Assembly (NCBI GenBank): GCA_013398615.1
Contig: VZSR01000055.1
Coordinates: forward strand, 3,214,883-3,278,882
Source: Brachypodius melanocephalos
Lineage: Eukaryota; Chordata; Aves; Passeriformes; Pycnonotidae
Reading direction: 5' to 3'
DNA: 64,000 nucleotides
Shown here: piece by piece, positions 26,086 to 36,167 of the stretch
How the letters are laid out: each line of letters opens with the position of its first letter
Numbering within the stretch: the stretch's first letter is position 1
The notes under the pieces: model-generated
The model's input: only the letters and a program-made list of their open reading frames with translations
What the model was told of the DNA's origin: nothing
Database searches by the model: none
Position numbers and translations under genes: made by a program

Positions 26086-26410
26086 ACCAGCGAACTGTTT
26101 AAACCTTGTCTGTCTTCTAAAGGTGTAGCAAAACTGAGCACCCATTGAAATGCAGTTTCCCTGGTTGCTTTTCTGGTTTTTTTTCCAGCTGTCAGCCCTT
26201 AGCTAGTTTTGTAAGTGCATGGCTAAAGCCATAAATCCAGGTAATGGGTAATTGGGCAATCAGGAACTGAGATAAGGGAGTCACTCCTGTAACTCACAAA
26301 CTTTTCTGGGGTTACAAACACAACCTCCATTGACAAGATGCACCAGTGTGTTGGCCAGCTGTCCCAGGAGTCTGGGGAGCTGGCTCTGATAAATTCACAC
26401 AGGCGTGTTC

Positions 26411-26412
<2 letters not shown>

Positions 26413-26466
<54 letters not shown>
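26413..26466. repeat. Poly-T homopolymer of 54 bases
   Basis: An uninterrupted run of 54 T lies between TTCAC and GTTC. It is much longer than other homopolymers in the window (15-20). It could be the poly-A tail of a minus-strand retrocopy, but no body or target duplication was identified. Confidence 0.95.
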
Positions 26467-26467
<1 letters not shown>

Positions 26468-27532
26468 TTCTATTATCTCTTTAATATTTTTTTTCCAGTT
26501 ACTCAAAGCTGGGAATGCCTCTGCTGCCCTGGTTGTTTCTCCTCCCTTAGCTGTTACAGTCCTTTATGTCTACAAGGGTTCTTCTCCTTGAATTTTACTT
26601 AGGGGGTCTTAAAAATCACACAATGACAGCTACTCTCTGTTCTGGGTGAGGGAAGAGTCCCTTTCAGACTCCTTACATTTACCTTCACACGTCAGTGACA
26701 GACTGCTGGTACACAAGTGTGCACCTAGGAAAACCCCCAGTGATCTCCCCCTGTGTTTTACAGGGGAGATTATACATCAAATAAAGTAAATCTCCTCAAG
26801 TGCATGTCACTTGCCAACGTGGTGAACCTGCTGCACAAACATAACTTTGATTTTGCATTTCATTTGTAAATGGCCAAACACAGAGGTCAATTTCTTCATG
26901 AAGGGAGCTCATGTCATCACTGGTAAACAAAATAGGGCATTAAAAATAGCAGGTCCACGGATGCGCACACGTTCTCATCTTTTTTCCATTTAGAAAATCT
27001 GCAATTTATCCAGTCTGGGTAAGCTTAAATCAAACCTAGCAAAAAGTTTGTGGTACCCCCTTTGTCACCCTTACCACGTGTTTGTAATCATTTTGGTGGC
27101 CCAGTCTCAGTCCCAGCCTGTCACAGGTGTCCTCGAGTGTCCTGACAGAAAGCTCTTCTTTCTGCACCCCTCTTTAAGGCTGCTAGTAGATTCCCCTCAA
27201 TGTAAGAAGCTCAAAGCAGCAGTCATTGATCAAACACAACATGAATACCTTAAGATGGAATCCTCTCGCAGTACAGGCACCTGTTGTGGTGTGAAGAATG
27301 TGCATCTCCCCAAAACACAGTGAAGGTGCCCTGAACTACAAAAAAAAATGGAACATGACATGGTGATGCTGCCAAGCTTTTGGTGGTTTGCTTGTTCACT
27401 TGTTTTTTTCACAAGCACATGCTAGGTTAGGGTAGTTGCATTTCAGCATTGATACAGCAACTCTTTGCTTTCCAATTTTTCAATCAGTCTGGTGTCAGTT
27501 TGCTTTCTGGCATTTTTTTTCCCCTTAAATGC
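26467..27532. other. Intergenic DNA, nothing recognised
   Basis: I see no gene. If the poly-T run is a retrotransposed tail, its body would lie here on the minus strand, but no coding similarity was seen. Confidence 0.4.
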
Positions 27533-27661
27533 CATGGAGATGTGGAGATCCTCAGAGCTTGACTGGACATGGCCTTCAGCAACCTGCTCTGGCTGACCCT
27601 GCTTCAACAGGGTGTTGGAGAGGATGGTCTCCAGGAGTGCCTTCCAAGCTGTGAGTCTGTA
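27533..27661 (+). mobile_element. CR1 LINE 3'-end fragment
   Basis: The stretch GCAACCTGCTCTGGCTGACC, then GGTGTTGGAGAGGATGGTCT and CCTTCCAAGC, matches the CR1 3' tail in plus orientation. Confidence 0.75.
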
Positions 27662-30284
27662 ACCCCAACATCATAAACTACTGGGAGAGGGGGAAGGTTT
27701 AATGCTCCACATCCAAACCAAGGGCTGCCATTATCTGCTTGGAAAGCACTTCACTTAACTTTCTGCAGTGTTAATAAGCAATCTTCTCCACTCCAGGCTT
27801 CTGAAAACTGCATGTGTTGATGGAGCTGAAATGCTTGGAATAGAGTCTCCTGTCAAACGGGCTTGAAGAAGAGTAAGACAGCAAACTGTTCCCCTTGTTT
27901 ATTTCTCTTTTAGCAGCTCTTCAAAGCATTGGTGCTTTCTGCATATAAGTGATTGATGTATCACTCCATGCCAAAAGTTCTTTCAGTGCAGGTGAAAATG
28001 GTTGATCAATACCTAAGTTTAAGAAACAATCTTCAGTGGGCAGCCACAATTCTTCAAATGTCTTTATTAAACTTACTTCCTGCTATTCAGATGGCAGTTT
28101 TGCTCAGGGTAAATGAATTTCTATAAAAGCTGCTGGGTAGGTACAGTGCTACTTTCAGCACCACAATATCAAGAGAAATGTAAAGGCTAAGACTAGCTGG
28201 AACTTGCTCCAAAATAGAAAAAGAGCTCAGTACTTCTCATTCTGCCATTCCCACCAGGTTTTTTCATTGCTTTTTCTCCAACGTGAGGGTTTGGTCATTT
28301 CAACTATTTAAGTATCGTGGACTTTTAAAGACAATAAAAGCATAGAGACTTTTAAAACTGATATATTGGCCTTGTCAAAACAAAACCACAAATAAAGGAA
28401 AGGTGACTGAAATCACTAGCCAGCTGAAGTTCAAAGTAATCAAAGACTGAAATTGCTCTGATGTAATAAAAAAATGGAGCCAAGGCTCGACATGCTGGTG
28501 TTTCTGAACTATTACAGACATTTTGAAATGCAAGATTTTTTTATATACCTTCTGTCTAGATTCAGGCAGTTTTATTTTAATAGTGATCTAGTAAATGCTA
28601 GCTTGTCATTTATATCAATGTGGAGTTACTTTGTTTCTTTCCCTTCTCCTTGAAATACATTACCCATTTTGTACACTTCATTGCTTTTTAAATTTTCAAG
28701 ACAGCCAAATCTTTTTCTGAAGATTTCTCCCAAGTTACCAACTTTTAATTACTGAACTGTCTGCAGGATGGAGACAGTATGGTATAAAAAGAGTTCTCGC
28801 ATTTCAAAATATCTGTAATAGTTCAGAAACTGCTGAAATAATGCACAGAATGCTGATTGGGAGAAACCTCTAGAATCCAACATCCTGCTCTAAGCAGGAC
28901 TATCACCAGCACCAGATCGGGTTTGGCAGGAGTTTATCTGGCCACTCTTCAGAAACCTCCAGTGATGGAGATGCAGCAACCAGTTTCCTCTTTCATCCTT
29001 CTGTATACATTCATATTTTGACTGCGAGCACAGTGATCTCCAACCCTCCACACTTCTAAGCAAATGTGCTGTATGGCACAAGCACGAAGAGGATACAGCA
29101 ATGTGCCTGTCAACTGCAGTGTTTTGTAAATTGATAGCGTTATGTTTTCCCTTTCATTCTGTTTCAGTATTCCCATCTTGTTTTGTTGACGACTCTTTCT
29201 CCATCTGTATCCGTACACACCACCGAGTCTAATGAGCCTGTATCAGTCATCACTTCTCCAACAGAAAAGGTCTTTAATGCAAATTGATATTTGAACCTTA
29301 ACAAACAAAGCCTCAGCAGGACAACACTGAACCCTGTTCATTTGTCTCTTGCTGCAACTCCCATACACTTCAGGGTACACAGTGACTAAGGTTGCTGACT
29401 AATTCACATCCTTTGTGCCCTGCTAACAACAGCTTGAAGTGAAAAGGGAATCTGGGGGATTTTAGAGTATTGTTCCCTTCATTAGCAGGAATGATTTTCA
29501 GATTCCTGAAAAAGCACTCCTTTCTTTGTCATCCTGTGGGTTCTCAACTCACGGCCAACCTGTTTTGTACCACTGCTAAGCACAAACTACGTACTTGAGT
29601 GTTTTAGCTCCTAGAAAGACTGGGTGATTTTCTGTATTATAACCTGGGAGCAAAACCATCGCCCATAAATGCAGTGTATTCATCATTTGGGATACAGGGG
29701 CCAAGGTGAAAAACAACTTGTTTTTCTACAGCCTCGGGAAACCCATCTGCTGTCTCATGAATCTGGCCACAGGGTGGCTTCCTCTGTCTGCAAACCTGCT
29801 CACGGTCCTCGGGTAAGGTGGCAGGGAAATCAAAGTGTTACCATGCCTAAGCAAACCCTTTCCTACCTCCCCTGTAGGGAGAGCTTCTCCGGCAGCAGTG
29901 TGGGAAGAACTTGGTGTGGAACACCAAAGCTCTCACATTTTCCATCACATTTCATGAAAACACAGAGAGTCAGATTCCTTCTTCCCTCCAGGTATGTGTT
30001 ACCTGGAGAAATTAAGAAGTGCAAGCACCACAACGTAAAAACATGTGTTCAGTTCATTGTACTGGGGAAACTCCACATAAATCATAATTCCAGAACAGTG
30101 ACTTCCTATCTCTTCTCCCACCTCGCACATCACGTTGTCCGCACAAGGAAATTCCTGTATGTCCTGTTTTCTACAACCGATTCAGTGCTATACACCCCCA
30201 CACACATCAGCTGCTTTCCTTTCTGCCCTAAAGTTAAGCCTGGCAGTGAGATGTCACAGCTCCTGCTTGTTCCGTGGTTTAAAC
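27662..30284. other. Intergenic DNA, nothing recognised
   Basis: No exon was supported. A long open frame (29669-30397, 242 codons, plus) runs into LTR-derived sequence and has no recognisable domain; I treat it as chance. Confidence 0.4.
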
Positions 30285-30655
30285 CCAGCTTAAAAAAAAT
30301 GAAAGCACCACACAACCTCCCGCTCAACCCCTCCTCTCCTCTTCAGCCCGGTGGAGCGAAGAGGAGAAGCAAAAGTAAAACTTTTAGGTTGAGATAAGGT
30401 CAGTTTCATTATTGAAAACGAAGTAAAATGAAATAATAATGGTAAATAATAATCACAATATAAAGGGAAGGAGTGGAAGAGTGAGCACAACCACCCATCC
30501 CGGCTGTGCTCCCTCCCAGTTTTCTTTCGTGCACCACTGGCAGAGCATCACACACACACACACACACAAAATAAAAAGTCCTTGAGTTATGATAAACACG
30601 ACCTAGCAGAAACCAAAGCACTGGTGTATCATCAACATTACTTCTCACGCTGAAT
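30285..30655 (-). mobile_element. Endogenous retrovirus LTR fragment
   Basis: The pieces GAGATAAGGTCAGTTTCATT, AAAAGTCCTTGAGTTATG and GTGTATCATCAACATTACTT follow the order seen in an LTR family widespread in songbirds, here antisense to the plus strand. Both ends are eroded and no provirus body is attached. The identification is from memory of the family. Confidence 0.6.
30549..30568. repeat. (CA)10 microsatellite
   Basis: Ten uninterrupted CA units lie inside the LTR fragment. Confidence 0.95.
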
Positions 30656-30662
30656 CCGAGCG

Positions 30663-30833
30663 GTGGGGCTGCGGGGCGGGGTTATCCCGGGAATGCGGGG
30701 GGTACCAGGGGCAGCGGGGCTAATCACGGGGATGCGCGAAGTTATCCCGGGGTTGGAGGGATTATCCCAGGGCAGCGGGGCTTATCACGGGCTGCGGGAG
30801 GTTATCCCGGGGATGGGTGGCGGTAACCCGTGC
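30663..30833. repeat. GC-rich minisatellite, TTATCCCGGGG-type units
   Basis: Degenerate tandem units carry GGTTATCCCGGGGATGCGGG. A higher-order repeat of about 55-60 bases is visible: CAGCGGGGCT(A/T)ATCACGGG recurs at about 30712 and 30772, each followed by GTTATCCCGGGG. Confidence 0.85.
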
Positions 30834-30839
30834 TAAAGA

Positions 30840-31290
30840 GAAGCCCCTCAGGACCCCCCCGTTCTGTTCCCGCCGCTGCCCCGCCCAGGAAGCGCCCTTT
30901 GGCCGCGGGGCAGGATCCGGGAGCAGCCCTGCCCGCCGGGATGGGGGCCAGAGGAGCCGGGGCCGGGCTTTGATTCCCTCCCATGGCAGAGCCTTTGTGT
31001 GCCGGCCCTGCGGAGGAAGGAGCCGGCCGGAGCAGGAGACTGGGGAGGAGCAGCTTTGTCCCTCCTGCCGCTGCCATCCCTGTCTGCTCGCATCCCTTGC
31101 CGAGAACGCAGCTCCTTCCCCGCCGTGTCCTTCCCCAGTTCCCACCCGGTGTTTCTGATCGCACCAGCTCTGCACCTTTCCCTGCTCTGTGGGAAATCTT
31201 TGTCCTCTCCTGCACGCCCTCCTGCCTCTGCCAGAGACTTGTCACGACCTTCCCCTTTTGCCTCCAACCCTAGTGTATTGTCAAGTGTCT
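30840..31290. promoter_or_regulatory. CpG-rich block, possible promoter
   Basis: High G+C with many CpG dinucleotides contrasts with the AT-rich surroundings. It lies about 3.5 kb upstream of the zinc-finger exon and could be its promoter, or a remnant of one. The open frames on both strands show no known domain and are typical of GC-rich DNA. Transcription is not shown. Confidence 0.4.
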
Positions 31291-33878
31291 AATCAAGTCT
31301 GACAGAGCAGGAAGGGGGCTCCCACCACACCGAGGGGTGCAGCTGCATAATTAATCACTTTCTGTGATGGTATTTTTTTTTTAATCACCTTTTGATTATA
31401 CCAAAAAAATAGCTGGGGAGAGGAAGAATTGAACGAGCCCAGCATGACCATGGGAGAGCTCTTGGCTGCTGGTGGCACGTCAGGAGCACAGGGAGCTGAA
31501 AGCATGGAGCTCTGCATTAGGATGAGTCCCATAACATCCACACCCCAGTGTAGCCGTGGCAGGAACACAGGGCTGAGTGGTGGGAAGAGAAATTGAGAAG
31601 CCAAGATAAAGAGCATCCATTGTAAAACCCAGATGCAAAAATAGGCTGTGACAACACTAAAGCCAAGGCTCTGGGACCTGTAGGGTTTGCTTACAAAGCC
31701 CTTGATGGAGGTTCAAGCTGGGTACCCGTCATACCTTGTTTTAGTAAAGGTGTGGACGTTGCCTACAGGAACCTCACATGCACAGATGATCTCCCGGTTC
31801 TGGTTTTCACGTTCAAGCAATAACTCAATACACCCAAGGCTATGCTTCTGCTAGTAACAGATGAAATCCCTGCAGGAACGTCCCCTCTGTTGATGCAGTT
31901 GGTGCTCTCCTTTCACAGAGACATGACTGTGATCCTGGGAAAAGAGGAAGTTGTTTCTTTCTCCTGACTACCCTGTTGTATAGCAGTTACCTGTTTCCTG
32001 CCATAGCAAATCTGAGCATGGCAGCAGCATGTCAGTGGCAACCTGAACTAGGAATTTTTGCAGGTTCAGAAGGGAGCTCTTCCTTCTACCCTGTTTGCCT
32101 GCTGAGATGCTCCCCAGGGCAGTGGTTGTTGGGCATTTGTCAGACACTGGTACCACCTCTGAAATGCTGATGGTTTTCTTCTCCAAAGTTCCTGTTTGTT
32201 GACAGCTTTCAGAGCAAAACCCTTCTGTTTGTGGTGAGTTGCCCCAGGGGAAATATCTGTGTCTGGACACAGTTCTGACTGCAGCTCTGGAGCGGGGGCT
32301 GCCCATCTGGTGCACCTTGCAGCGTGTAAATAGCTTGGGTTGGCTGAGTTCTGCCAAACTGTTGCAGCAGAAATGCTCAGGAGTGGCAAAATCCTGAGAG
32401 CTGCAGGGCTGCAGAAAGCAACCTTCCTTTATATATCAGCTTCGAACTGCTGGAAACAATCCAACTGCACAGGTGGTCCACTTCAGCATTCAGCAAATAC
32501 TTGAAGTAAGGACTCAGATTAGTGTGCTTTTTAAATTATTATTTTTGCTAAAGCTTCCATTTTGCTCATCTGTTTTCCTTCATGATTCTGCAACTCACAA
32601 TTGCAGCCTTTCTCTTTCGCTTGCTCACTTTACTTCTGTCCAGCTTTGCCACGGAGACTAAAAGATTTCAAGACTAGTGGTTTTCTAATCCCTGGCATCT
32701 GAGGTCCAAAACTGTTCTGTTCACCTGAGCTGTCTCCTTGATTCTGACACTATCCAATCCCTTATTCCCTCGTTAAGTAGCTGGTGGTGGATGAAGTGGT
32801 CTGGGCACCCATCAGTTTGCAGTGTTTTGTCCATCTGTCCAGTAAGTCAGTTCCATCTGGAGCCTGAGTGGTTGTGCAGCATCTTTGAAGTGGAAACAAG
32901 TAACTCTAAAGATTACAAGCAGGGGAAGGGAAGTAATGTCTTAAGAACTTTAAAAATATTCCCATGAGTGATCTCAGCTTTAACTGTGGTACACGTCCCT
33001 TCCTGCTCCTGGATTTATCCCCCCAGTATCCCTTTCCTGCTATCTTTGATTCTTACCTTTTAAAATAAAATGAGATCTTTCTTACCACTATATTTTCCCT
33101 GTTCTTCTGGAGTTTTTTTTCTGCAGCAAATGCTAATGCCAGCCCTCTTGATGCTAACTGCTGTTGCTTACTGTTTGGCTGGGTTTGGCCTCAGAACAGT
33201 AAATACTGACAAAAAAATTCCTGTCTTGAGTATTGATGGCATTTGTAAGGGCAGCCTGCCCAACAGTTGCATTCATGGTGGTTGTTGGAGCTCAGCAGGG
33301 ATGCCAGGCTGGGAAGTGACAGAATCCAACTAGAGTAGACAAGACGTGAGATTGGGTTTTTGTTGGGTTTTTCTGCCTCAGCCTGAGAGTCTTGGAGGAG
33401 AAAGAAGAGATGAGATAGCAAATACAAAAATCAGGTTCTGGTGTCTAAAAAGTAATCTTCTATTTAAAATACTTTTAGGAGAGTAATTAGACTTTTGGCT
33501 GTCATTATTGAAGAAGTGTAAGTGTGGCTGGGTTTTGCTCTTTTCTGACACCTGTGTCTATGATTATTGTCAACCAGTTCTGAGCCCAGCACATCTGGTG
33601 TATGTCTATCACTTATCAGAAGAGGAGAAACCTTGAATCTTTTTAAAGAAAAATATCTGACACCAGATCCCTCAGTAGTACACAAGATGTCCATAAATGT
33701 TTGTTGCTAGGTTGACTTCATTCCTTTTAAGTAACCAATCTGTTTGTTCCCAATATTCAGCAGGGGCAGTAGATTTTAAGACAATATGACGAGCTCTTGC
33801 TGAATATTCAACTAAGATTGCTTTTGTTTGCTCCTGCAAGAAAAGTTCCTGATTGCTGAACCTGATGTAACTGCACAG
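31291..33878. other. DNA between the CpG block and the zinc-finger locus
   Basis: I see no supported exon. It may be intron of the zinc-finger locus if the CpG block is its promoter. Confidence 0.35.
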
Positions 33879-33930
33879 ATGGACCAAGGAGAAGAGCAAG
33901 AGTACAAAGCCTTGGAGGAGACACACGTGG
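33879..33930 (+). other. Possible small 5' coding exon of the zinc-finger locus
   Basis: An ATG opens 17 codons (MDQGEEQEYKALEETHV) ending in phase 1 at a good donor (GTGAGG). It would join to the acceptor at 34367-34368 to give GGT-GGC-GAG. The reading then continues only to a TGA at 34503, so the fingers would be out of frame. This is exon-like by sequence alone. Confidence 0.25.
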
Positions 33931-34633
33931 GTGAGGAACAAGTTATGTAAGTTTATAAACACAGAGCAAGCTACATGCTCTTTGCGCTGCCTCAGTGCTA
34001 TTTGAGCCACTCTATTTTATGCAGGTCACATTGAGACTTGCTCTTTCCCCCTCAGGGAAGGCAGCCTGCTTGCCTTTGTCAGCTTGCAGGTAAGGGTACG
34101 GAGGAAGAGGGAATATTTGGAATGTGTGAAGGTCTTTTTGGGGATAAGGAGACACATGTAGCATTACCCTTGGCTCTGCTGTTCATGGCATGTCTGCTCT
34201 GGGTCATATGATGAGGCTGTAGAGCCTCTCCAGCTGGGCTTCCATTTGCTCCCATTCTTCCCTTTACTGCTTCTCCTACGTGGTGCAAACAAGGCTCCCT
34301 AAGGTAACAGCTTGCCTGTTTGCTGTGCCAGTTCCCAGTGGGAATCACAGCCATACTTTTTTTTCCAGGTGGCGAGCTGGGGCCCCTTCCAGATCACCGT
34401 GAAAGCGCGTTTCTGCAGGACGTGTTTGCAGTGGGGTCCGGAGGACGAGAGGAACAGTTTGGGGAGAAGAGATTGAGCTGCTCCGTTCTGGCATCAGCCT
34501 GGTGAAAAGGCAGGCGAGAAGGGCGGCAGCTTCAGGGCGAGCCCCTCGCCGGGAGCATCCCACCATCTGCTCGGAGTGCGGCAAGGGCTTCAGCCGCAGC
34601 ATCCACCTGGTCCAGCACCAGCGCCTGCACATC

Positions 34634-34696
34634 GGGGAGCGCCCCTTCCCGTGTGGGGAGCGCCCCTTCCCGTGTGGGGAGCGCCCCTTCCCGTGT
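34634..34696 (+). repeat. 21-base tandem repeat, three copies, in zinc finger 2
   Basis: GGGGAGCGCCCCTTCCCGTG(T) occurs three times without change, encoding GERPFPC three times. It is an in-frame expansion of the linker plus the first cysteine. Confidence 0.97.
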
Positions 34697-35160
34697 GGGG
34701 AGAGCGGCAAGGCCTTCAGCCAGAGCTCCCCCCTCAGCCAGCACCGCCGCGTCCACACGGGCCACAGGCCCTACAGCTGCGCCCAGGGCGGGAAGCGCTT
34801 CAGCCAGAGCTCCAACCTCCTCAAGCATCGGCGCGTCCACACGGGGATGAAGCCTTACCCGTGAGGCGAGTGCGGGAAGCTCTTCAGCGACAGCTCCACC
34901 CGCACCGAGCACCAGCGCAGGCACACGGGCGAGCGGCCCTACCCGTGCGCGGCCTGAGGGAAGAGCTGCGGCCAGCGCTGCCGCCTCCTGCAGCACCAGC
35001 GGGCCCACGCCGGCCTGCGGGCCTACGCCTGCGGGCAGCGCGGGAAGCGCTTCGGGCAGAGCTCCGACCTCGTCGCCCACAGGCGCATCCACACCAGGGA
35101 GAAGCCTTATAGCTGCGGCAGCTCCAACCTCGTCAAGCACAGCCGCATCCACGGCGGGGA

Positions 35161-35220
35161 GCGGCCCCACCGCTGCTCCCGGTGCGGGGAGCGGCCCCAC
35201 CGCTGCTCCCGGTGCGGGGA
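35161..35220 (+). repeat. 30-base tandem repeat, two copies, in zinc finger 8
   Basis: Two identical 30-base units encode ERPHRCSRCG twice, adding an extra cysteine pair before the final finger. Confidence 0.97.
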
Positions 35221-36161
35221 GAGCTTTCGCTTCCAGCCCCAGCTGCTGCGGCACCAGGAGCGCCACGCGGAGAAGTTGGGGGAAGAGGAGAAAGCTCCAC
35301 GGATCATAGGAAGCTGGGAAGACATAAAGCTGCTCCCTGGACATCTTCTACAGGGCATGAGTTTTGGTGGAGGAAGCCCTCAGAGCCTGTCTTTTTTTTC
35401 CTTTTTAAGGTTTTTTTTTTACTTTGTTGTTGTTGGTTTTGGATTTGTCCAAATCTGTTAGTAAGCAGTGCCCAAACACTCAAACAGGCATGGAGGCCAC
35501 TGCTGAATGAATTAAATGAACCAGAGCACATTCACTGTGGTGCAGTGGTTGTTGTGAGCCTCTCTTTTGGGGATGAAGAACAGAAGAACATACTGTACAC
35601 AGTACGGTACATTCAAGGACAGAGAGAACCTAGAGACGTTCCAAGGATCAGTGTCCTTTTCTGTTATTTCTAGAGAGGAGTCATTTTTATCCCAGTAAAA
35701 AACAGCTAAATATTGTACCTGTTTCCTGTACAAGCTGCCTGTGTTTTCCCTCACAGTAAGGCCACAACTACTTCCCATAGAATCCACATCTCCCACGTGC
35801 CAGTAGTCTTGGTTTTAGATGGTGTGTGCATCTATTTATTTGAAACCCCCACAACGCTGTGCTGGGTGGCTCTGTGGGCATATTGTGGGCCCAGCTGATG
35901 CTGTTCTGGGGCTGTGTCTATGGAACAGTGTGTTTGCTGGGTTGTATCACTGTTAAATTGACAATTCCACAAATGATGCTGCTGTCTGACAGCTTAGTCC
36001 TCAGTAGCGGTTAACTAAACTAACATCCTAATAGATGTTTCTCTCAGAGTCTTGTTTAGGTGTTTTTGTGGGTGGCACTTTATGAATGTTTTTATAAGGC
36101 TTTAAAAAGTATTTAGGATGGCTTTTTCAATTGTGGTCTTTTAATTGTCTGATGAACTGAA

Positions 36162-36167
36162 AATAAA
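36162..36167 (+). terminator. Candidate polyadenylation signal downstream of the zinc-finger locus
   Basis: AATAAA lies in an AT-rich region about 700 bases past the last open codon of the zinc-finger exon. This is a plausible 3' end, not proven. Confidence 0.3.

Larger units (their letters stand above)
34369..35461 (+). pseudogene. C2H2 zinc-finger gene, broken (about eight fingers)
   Basis: A GC-rich exon follows a strong TTTTTTCCAG acceptor. The finger frame (from 34403, after an in-frame TGA at 34400) encodes about eight C2H2 units with TGERPY-type linkers, which would bind DNA if intact. Finger 1 (CSECGKGF, HQRLH) is intact, as is finger 8. Fingers 2, 3 and 6 have the second cysteine changed to Ser, Gly and Arg. 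Finger 4 has its first cysteine, and finger 5 its second, replaced by TGA (34862-34864, 34955-34957). Finger 7 has lost the segment around its second cysteine. All eight histidine pairs remain. Tandem repeats of 21 and 30 bases interrupt fingers 2 and 8. The upstream frame is shifted. It is probably a pseudogene; no KRAB, SCAN or BTB domain is seen. A selenoprotein reading is not supported. Confidence 0.8.

Noticed and set aside
30663..30833. Array with regular TTATCCC strings as a CRISPR or interstitial telomere
   Set aside because: Units are degenerate and GC-rich without unique spacers, and they are not TTAGGG repeats; this is an ordinary minisatellite in a vertebrate genome.
30762..31292. 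Several overlapping open frames on both strands in the CpG-rich block
   Set aside because: They are proline/arginine-rich frames expected from GC-rich DNA; no known domain and no splice support.
34862..34957. Two in-frame UGA codons as selenocysteine in the zinc-finger array
   Set aside because: Both replace zinc-ligand cysteines, but other ligands are also lost, the upstream frame is shifted and no SECIS element was recognised; a pseudogene is simpler.
34532..35344. 270-codon minus-strand open frame across the zinc-finger exon
   Set aside because: It is the antisense shadow of GC-rich zinc-finger codons, with Leu/Ala/Val/Pro low complexity and no domain.
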